DNA of 16,536 nucleotides from CAYOVG01 sp964407285. GTDB lineage: Bacteria > Desulfobacterota > Syntrophobacteria > Syntrophobacterales > Syntrophobacteraceae. Below, piece after piece: positions 13,932-16,536 of this stretch. Below the pieces are notes generated by a model that saw only the letters and a program-made list of their open reading frames with translations, did no database searches and was not told the origin of the DNA. Position 1 is the stretch's first letter; the number at the start of each line of letters is the position of its first letter. Where the stretch lies: positions 1 through 16,536 of the forward strand of contig CAYOVG010000139.1 in assembly GCA_964407285.1 (NCBI GenBank). The letters run 5' to 3'. Made by a program: the position numbers and the translations under genes.

Positions 13932-13962
13932 TTGACCTTTCCTGGTGAAGGGGATATTCACC
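13932..13962 (+). promoter_or_regulatory. Promoter with overlapping inverted repeat, upstream of the DUF1573 gene
   Basis: TTGACC (13932-13937), 17 bases, and TATTCA (13955-13960) form a promoter candidate. GGTGAA (13944-13949) and TTCACC (13957-13962) are perfect inverted arms, seven bases apart, covering the spacer and -10. A repressor bound here would block it. Transcription would start near 13967, about 150 bases before the start codon. Confidence 0.5.
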
Positions 13963-14015
13963 GCTTGTGATTCTCCATTATTCGCTCCCTTCCGGAACGA
14001 GTTCGGTTGGAAATG

Positions 14016-14051
14016 TGGTTGGACGACGGTTTAATGGTTGGACAACGGTTT
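14016..14051 (+). repeat. Two 17-bp direct repeats in the DUF1573 leader
   Basis: TGGTTGGACGACGGTTT (14016-14032) and TGGTTGGACAACGGTTT (14035-14051) differ at one base and are 19 bases apart, about two helical turns. They could be paired binding sites or a small duplication. Confidence 0.55.
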
Positions 14052-14116
14052 TTGAGGAATATCCCATGGCCGCACGCATCGCGAATGTGTGGCTGGAAGA
14101 CAGGACAGGAACCAGT

Positions 14117-15196
14117 ATGCGTCATTGTTTCAGAGTTTTCTATCTGATTGTTTGCTTGAGCGTGTTCGCCGCCGTCGGCGTCTATGCCGACGATGCGGCT
14201 CGGAATCCCGCTCCGCAGCCCCCTCCCGCTGCCGGGGCTGCCGGCGTTGAGCAGGTTGAGCCGAAAACCCCCGAGAAGGCCCCGGCCATTGAATTCAGGG
14301 AAACGGATTACAACTTTCGGGAAGCTTTCGAGGGGGAAACGATAAGCTATGATTTCAAGGTGAGGAACGTTGGTACGGAAGTCCTTGAAATCAGCCAAGT
14401 CCGCCCTGGGTGAGGCTGCACCGTGGCCCATTTCGACCGGGCCATCCCTCCAGGTGGAGAGGGAACGGTGACTTTGAATCTGAACCTTGCCAATACACAG
14501 GGGAAACTCCAGAAGACGGCGGAAGTCCTGAGCAACGATCCCAAGAAGCCGCGGGTAACGTTGAAGATGTTGGGCTTCGTGAAGGCTTTCATTGAAGTGT
14601 CTCCGAGCAATATGGTCGTTTTCCAGGGAATGGGCGATCAGACGGGAGAGGAAACCGTTGATGTGGTGAGCACCCTGGCGCCCTTTCACATCCAGAATGT
14701 GGAAACGAACCTCGGCGACCAGGTCGAATACAAGGTGGAAACCGTCGAAGACGGAAAACGGTACAAAATCGTATTTACGAATAAGGTGAAGAAGGGCGAT
14801 TACCACGGTTACGTGAAGTTGTTGACGGACCACCCCAAGAAACCGGAAGTGTCGATCCGGGTCACCGGAAATATCATGGGGGAGGTGAGCGTCAAGCCCC
14901 TGTCGCTTTCCATCGGGAAGCTCGACCTGAACGCGGCTCAACCCCCGCGCACCGGCGTGGTGGTGGTGCTGAACAACCGCAATACGCCTTTCCGCATTAC
15001 GAAACTCACGTACGACGAACAGTACCTGGCCGTGGTTCAGAAGCCGATTCCCGACAAGCAGGGTTTCAGCCTGGAGATCACCCCCAGGCTGGAGCAGATT
15101 CCGAAGGGGGGCAGGCAGCAGGCCTCGCTGGTCGTGGAAACCGATGTGAACCCGGAAGAGAAGCATACGGTCCAGGTTTTCGTCGTCAACAAGTAG
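14117..15196 (+). CDS. Secreted DUF1573 protein with in-frame TGA, probable selenoprotein
   Basis: A 359-residue exported protein if the TGA at 14411-14413 is read as selenocysteine 99. Residues 1-24 are a signal peptide (hydrophobic core, cleavage after VYA). A Pro/Ala linker follows, then a DUF1573 domain (about 58-147): IEFRETDYNFREAFEGE before the TGA, and GCTVAHFDRAIPPGGEG and LSNDPKKPRVTLKMLGFV after it. The TGA replaces the first Cys of the family's CGCT motif, giving Sec99-Gly-Cys101-Thr. Residues 148-359 look like two further Ig-like beta domains; one has TDHPKKPEVSIRVTG, echoing the first. There is no frame change at the TGA, and the frame stays open for 260 further codons to TAG. 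The ATG at 14117 has AGGA six bases upstream; an ATG at 14066 would add 17 residues before the signal. A methyltransferase gene follows after 29 bases. The function of DUF1573 is not established; a redox role for U-G-C is inferred. Confidence 0.82.
14411..14464 (+). promoter_or_regulatory. Sec codon (TGA) and candidate SECIS stem-loops
   Basis: GUGGCCC (14423-14429) pairs with GGGCCAU (14439-14445), six Watson-Crick pairs and one G-U, around a nine-base loop that starts 17 bases after the TGA. This is within the distance expected for a bacterial SECIS. CACC (14419-14422) can pair with GGUG (14453-14456) and lengthen the helix past a bulge. A second, competing hairpin (14445-14464) has the loop AGGU, similar to the GGU loop of E. 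coli fdhF, but about 40 bases from the TGA. Neither is a perfect consensus SECIS. Confidence 0.55.
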
Positions 15197-15225
15197 ATCC
15201 GAAGGGAACAGGTGGATCCGAGGAG

Positions 15226-15867
15226 TTGCCGACCAATAGATCGCGAGATGAGTACAGGAACATAGCCCCGATATACGATCCCGTGCTGGATCCGTTTCTC
15301 GCATCCATACGCCGCGATGTCAGCCGTATCGTGCGGGAGCGTCGGTTTCGCAATGTGCTGGATTTGTGTTGCGGGACGGGACGGCAGGCCGTTTTGCTCG
15401 ACAGGTCCGGAATCCGGGTGACGGGGGTGGACCTCTCGCCGGCCATGCTTTCCCGCGCGAGGCGCAATAGTCCGCCGGGCATCGAATACTACGAGGAGGA
15501 TGCGACCGCGCTCCATTTTCCCGGCGGCAGTTTCGACTGCGTCATCCTCTCCTTTGCTCTGCACGAGAAGGAGCCGGAGGTCCGGGCGGGGATCATGCGC
15601 GAAGCCCGAAGAGTGTTGATGCGCGGTGGGCGGATGATTATCGTGGATTACCTGGTTCCGCGCGGGTTGGGGGCCCGGCTCGCCATGGGGCTGATTCATG
15701 CGGTGGAGCGGGCCGCGGGAGCGCGCCATTACCGCAGTTTCAGGCAGTTTCTGAGGTCGGGCGGTCTGGAAGGGCTCGTAAGGGACGCCGGCCTGTTCCC
15801 TCTCTTTACGATTCCTCACTACCTGGGCGCTGTCGGTATCGTGTCGGCCGAGTGGAGAGTCGGGTAG
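15226..15867 (+). CDS. Class I SAM-dependent methyltransferase
   Basis: A 213-residue cytosolic enzyme of the Methyltransf_11/UbiE-like type. The N-terminal YRNIAPIYDPVLDPF is the usual opening of this group. Motif I is VLDLCCGTG (residues 44-52), motif II is VTGVDLSPAML, and the acidic EEDATALHFPGGSFDCVILSF with a following HEKEP belongs to the SAM pocket and motif IV. RRVLMRGGRMIIVDYLVP matches the post-motif strand. The substrate (quinone, lipid or small molecule) cannot be told. The start is TTG at 15226, the only suitable in-frame codon before the conserved opening; GAGGAG directly abuts it and GGTGG lies 10 bases upstream, so the start is less certain. It follows the DUF1573 gene by 29 bases, so co-transcription is likely. 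Confidence 0.85.
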   Translation: MPTNRSRDEYRNIAPIYDPVLDPFLASIRRDVSRIVRERRFRNVLDLCCGTGRQAVLLDRSGIRVTGVDLSPAMLSRARRNSPPGIEYYEEDATALHFPGGSFDCVILSFALHEKEPEVRAGIMREARRVLMRGGRMIIVDYLVPRGLGARLAMGLIHAVERAAGARHYRSFRQFLRSGGLEGLVRDAGLFPLFTIPHYLGAVGIVSAEWRVG

Positions 15868-15914
15868 TGCGGACGGCGTAAGTTCGTCGGCCCCTGCACC
15901 CTGTAATCCGGCCG

Positions 15915-16195
15915 GGATTGACGGGATACCCGGATGACGGGATAGCGGTGGGATGACCGGGATTGCCTGGATGACCGACCGGTATTGACGGAATGACCGG
16001 TATTGCCTGGATGACCGACCGGTATTGACGGAATGACCGGTGTCGCCGGGATTATCAGGATTGCCTGGATGACCGGATTTGCCGGGATTATCAGGATTGG
16101 CCTGGATGACTGGTATTGACGGAATGACCGGTGTCGCCGGGATGACCGGTATTGATAGGATGATTGGGATGGCCGGGATTGACGGAATTGGGAAT
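15915..16195 (+). repeat. Field of short imperfect tandem repeats
   Basis: About 280 bases built from units such as GGATGACCGG, TATTGACGG, GGATTGCCT and GTCGCCGGGATTATCA. Two 40-base copies are identical and adjacent (15962-16001 and 16002-16041). Other parts are shuffled versions. Frames are open on both strands because of the repeats, giving low-complexity Ile/Pro/Gly peptides with no start context. This is not a CRISPR: there are no unique spacers of constant length. Confidence 0.85.
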
Positions 16196-16214
16196 CGACC
16201 GGGTACAAAGCAGG

Positions 16215-16250
16215 CCTGTCAATCCTGCAAATCCTGTCGATCCTGTCTGA
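16215..16250 (+). repeat. Four 9-bp CCTGTCAAT-type units, opposite orientation to the main field
   Basis: CCTGTCAAT, CCTGCAAAT, CCTGTCGAT and CCTGTCTGA follow one another. Their reverse complements (ATTGACAGG type) resemble the ATTGACGG units of the preceding field, so the two blocks form a loose inverted repeat. Between this block and the tRNA promoter (16251-16432) I see no gene. Confidence 0.7.
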
Positions 16251-16432
16251 GCGAGAGCGCCCACTTCCCTGTCTAAGCGGGAGTACGAACTTCCGTCGTC
16301 GCGTACTGGCCGCCGCATGATCCGCCGCGGCTTTCCCGGCGATTCTCCGGGCGTCGGTCCCGCCACGAACGTGGAGCCCCAGTGGAGCCGCAAACGCGGA
16401 TATCGGCTCCGGTAGAACCCGGAAGTGAGTTT

Positions 16433-16462
16433 TTGCTTGAATATTTTGGCGGAAGCTATTAC
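16433..16462 (+). promoter_or_regulatory. Probable promoter of tRNA-Thr
   Basis: TTGCTT (16433-16438), an 18-base spacer and TATTAC (16457-16462), ending 19 bases before the tRNA. This local AT-rich patch fits a tRNA promoter, though neither box is perfect. Confidence 0.5.
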
Positions 16463-16481
16463 AAAGCCGAGTAACCGATGC

Positions 16482-16536
16482 GCTGGCGTAGCTCAACGGT
16501 AGAGCAGCTGATTTGTAATCAGCAGGTTGCGGGTTC
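16482..16536 (+). tRNA. tRNA-Thr (anticodon TGT), 3' end cut by the window
   Basis: The 5' acceptor strand is GCTGGCG (16482-16488), then TA. The D arm is GCTC...GAGC (16491-16494, 16502-16505). The anticodon stem is GCTGA/TCAGC (16507-16511, 16519-16523) with loop TTTGTAA, giving anticodon TGT at 16514-16516. The variable loop is AGGTT. The T stem starts GCGGG, followed by TTC at the window edge. Arms and loop sequence agree with bacterial tRNA-Thr, which reads ACA and other ACN codons. The remaining T arm and acceptor strand lie outside the window. Confidence 0.93.

Noticed and set aside
14117..14413. Reading 14117-14413 and 14423-15196 as two separate genes or a nonsense-mutated pseudogene
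   Set aside because: The frame is the same on both sides, the DUF1573 domain is split by the stop at a conserved Cys, and the second part has no ribosome binding site or signal peptide of its own. No other damage is seen. Sequencing error remains possible and is listed as a test.
13958..15304. 448-codon ORF on the minus strand
   Set aside because: It is the antisense shadow of the DUF1573 gene; the plus strand has the domain, signal peptide and ribosome binding site.
15915..16250. CRISPR array
   Set aside because: Units are contiguous or shuffled, with no unique spacers of constant length and no cas genes nearby.
15819..16496. 225-codon minus-strand ORF rich in Ile, Pro and Ser
   Set aside because: It is produced by translation of the tandem repeats; low complexity, no start context.

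Overview
The window looks like chromosome of a GC-rich Gram-negative anaerobe. The best guess is a syntrophic or sulfate-reducing member of the Deltaproteobacteria/Desulfobacterota (Syntrophobacter-like). The reasons are the high GC, an outer-membrane PagL-type deacylase, a B12-binding radical SAM enzyme with a C-terminal region of DUF4070 type, a ComA-family protein next to an MmgE/PrpD protein, and a probable selenoprotein. No sequence search was run, so the lineage is an inference.

Layout. 33-353 is a YggU/DUF167 gene whose last ~63 bases are echoed twice more downstream. 705-4591 is a self-contained efflux operon: a sigma70-type promoter with a palindrome over its -10, a TetR regulator, a HlyD membrane-fusion protein, an ABC ATPase and one ABC-2 permease. 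4592-5196 is a long gap with a good promoter and a TGCATTA-type palindrome, ahead of the radical SAM gene (5197-6789). 6790-7409 is another long gap, partly AT-rich, with palindromes, a promoter candidate and a very GC-rich hairpin, ahead of yaiI (7410-7871) and pagL (7967-8638). 8735-10849 is a promoter with a possibly attenuated leader, then citrate synthase and a succinate dehydrogenase/fumarate reductase-type iron-sulfur subunit. 10850-11502 holds a 66-bp element in two copies 123 bp apart and an array of CAACCCG-like heptamers that runs up to the ribosome binding site of an MmgE/PrpD gene (11503-12876). A phosphosulfolactate synthase (ComA) gene follows (13021-13863).

The most notable feature is at 14117-15196. 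A secreted DUF1573 protein reads straight through an in-frame TGA at 14411. The TGA sits exactly where the family has the first Cys of its CGCT motif, giving U-G-C-T, and stem-loops follow directly. I read this as a selenocysteine codon. A class I SAM methyltransferase (15226-15867) follows 29 nt later. The window ends with a 330-bp field of short imperfect tandem repeats and the first 55 nt of a tRNA-Thr(TGT).

How the genes work together. TetR-HlyD-ATPase-permease should be one exporter under autoregulation. Citrate synthase and the iron-sulfur subunit belong to central carboxylate metabolism, and MmgE/PrpD may act on a related tricarboxylate. ComA would make a sulfonated C3 acid from phosphoenolpyruvate and sulfite. 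The link between ComA and PrpD is positional only.
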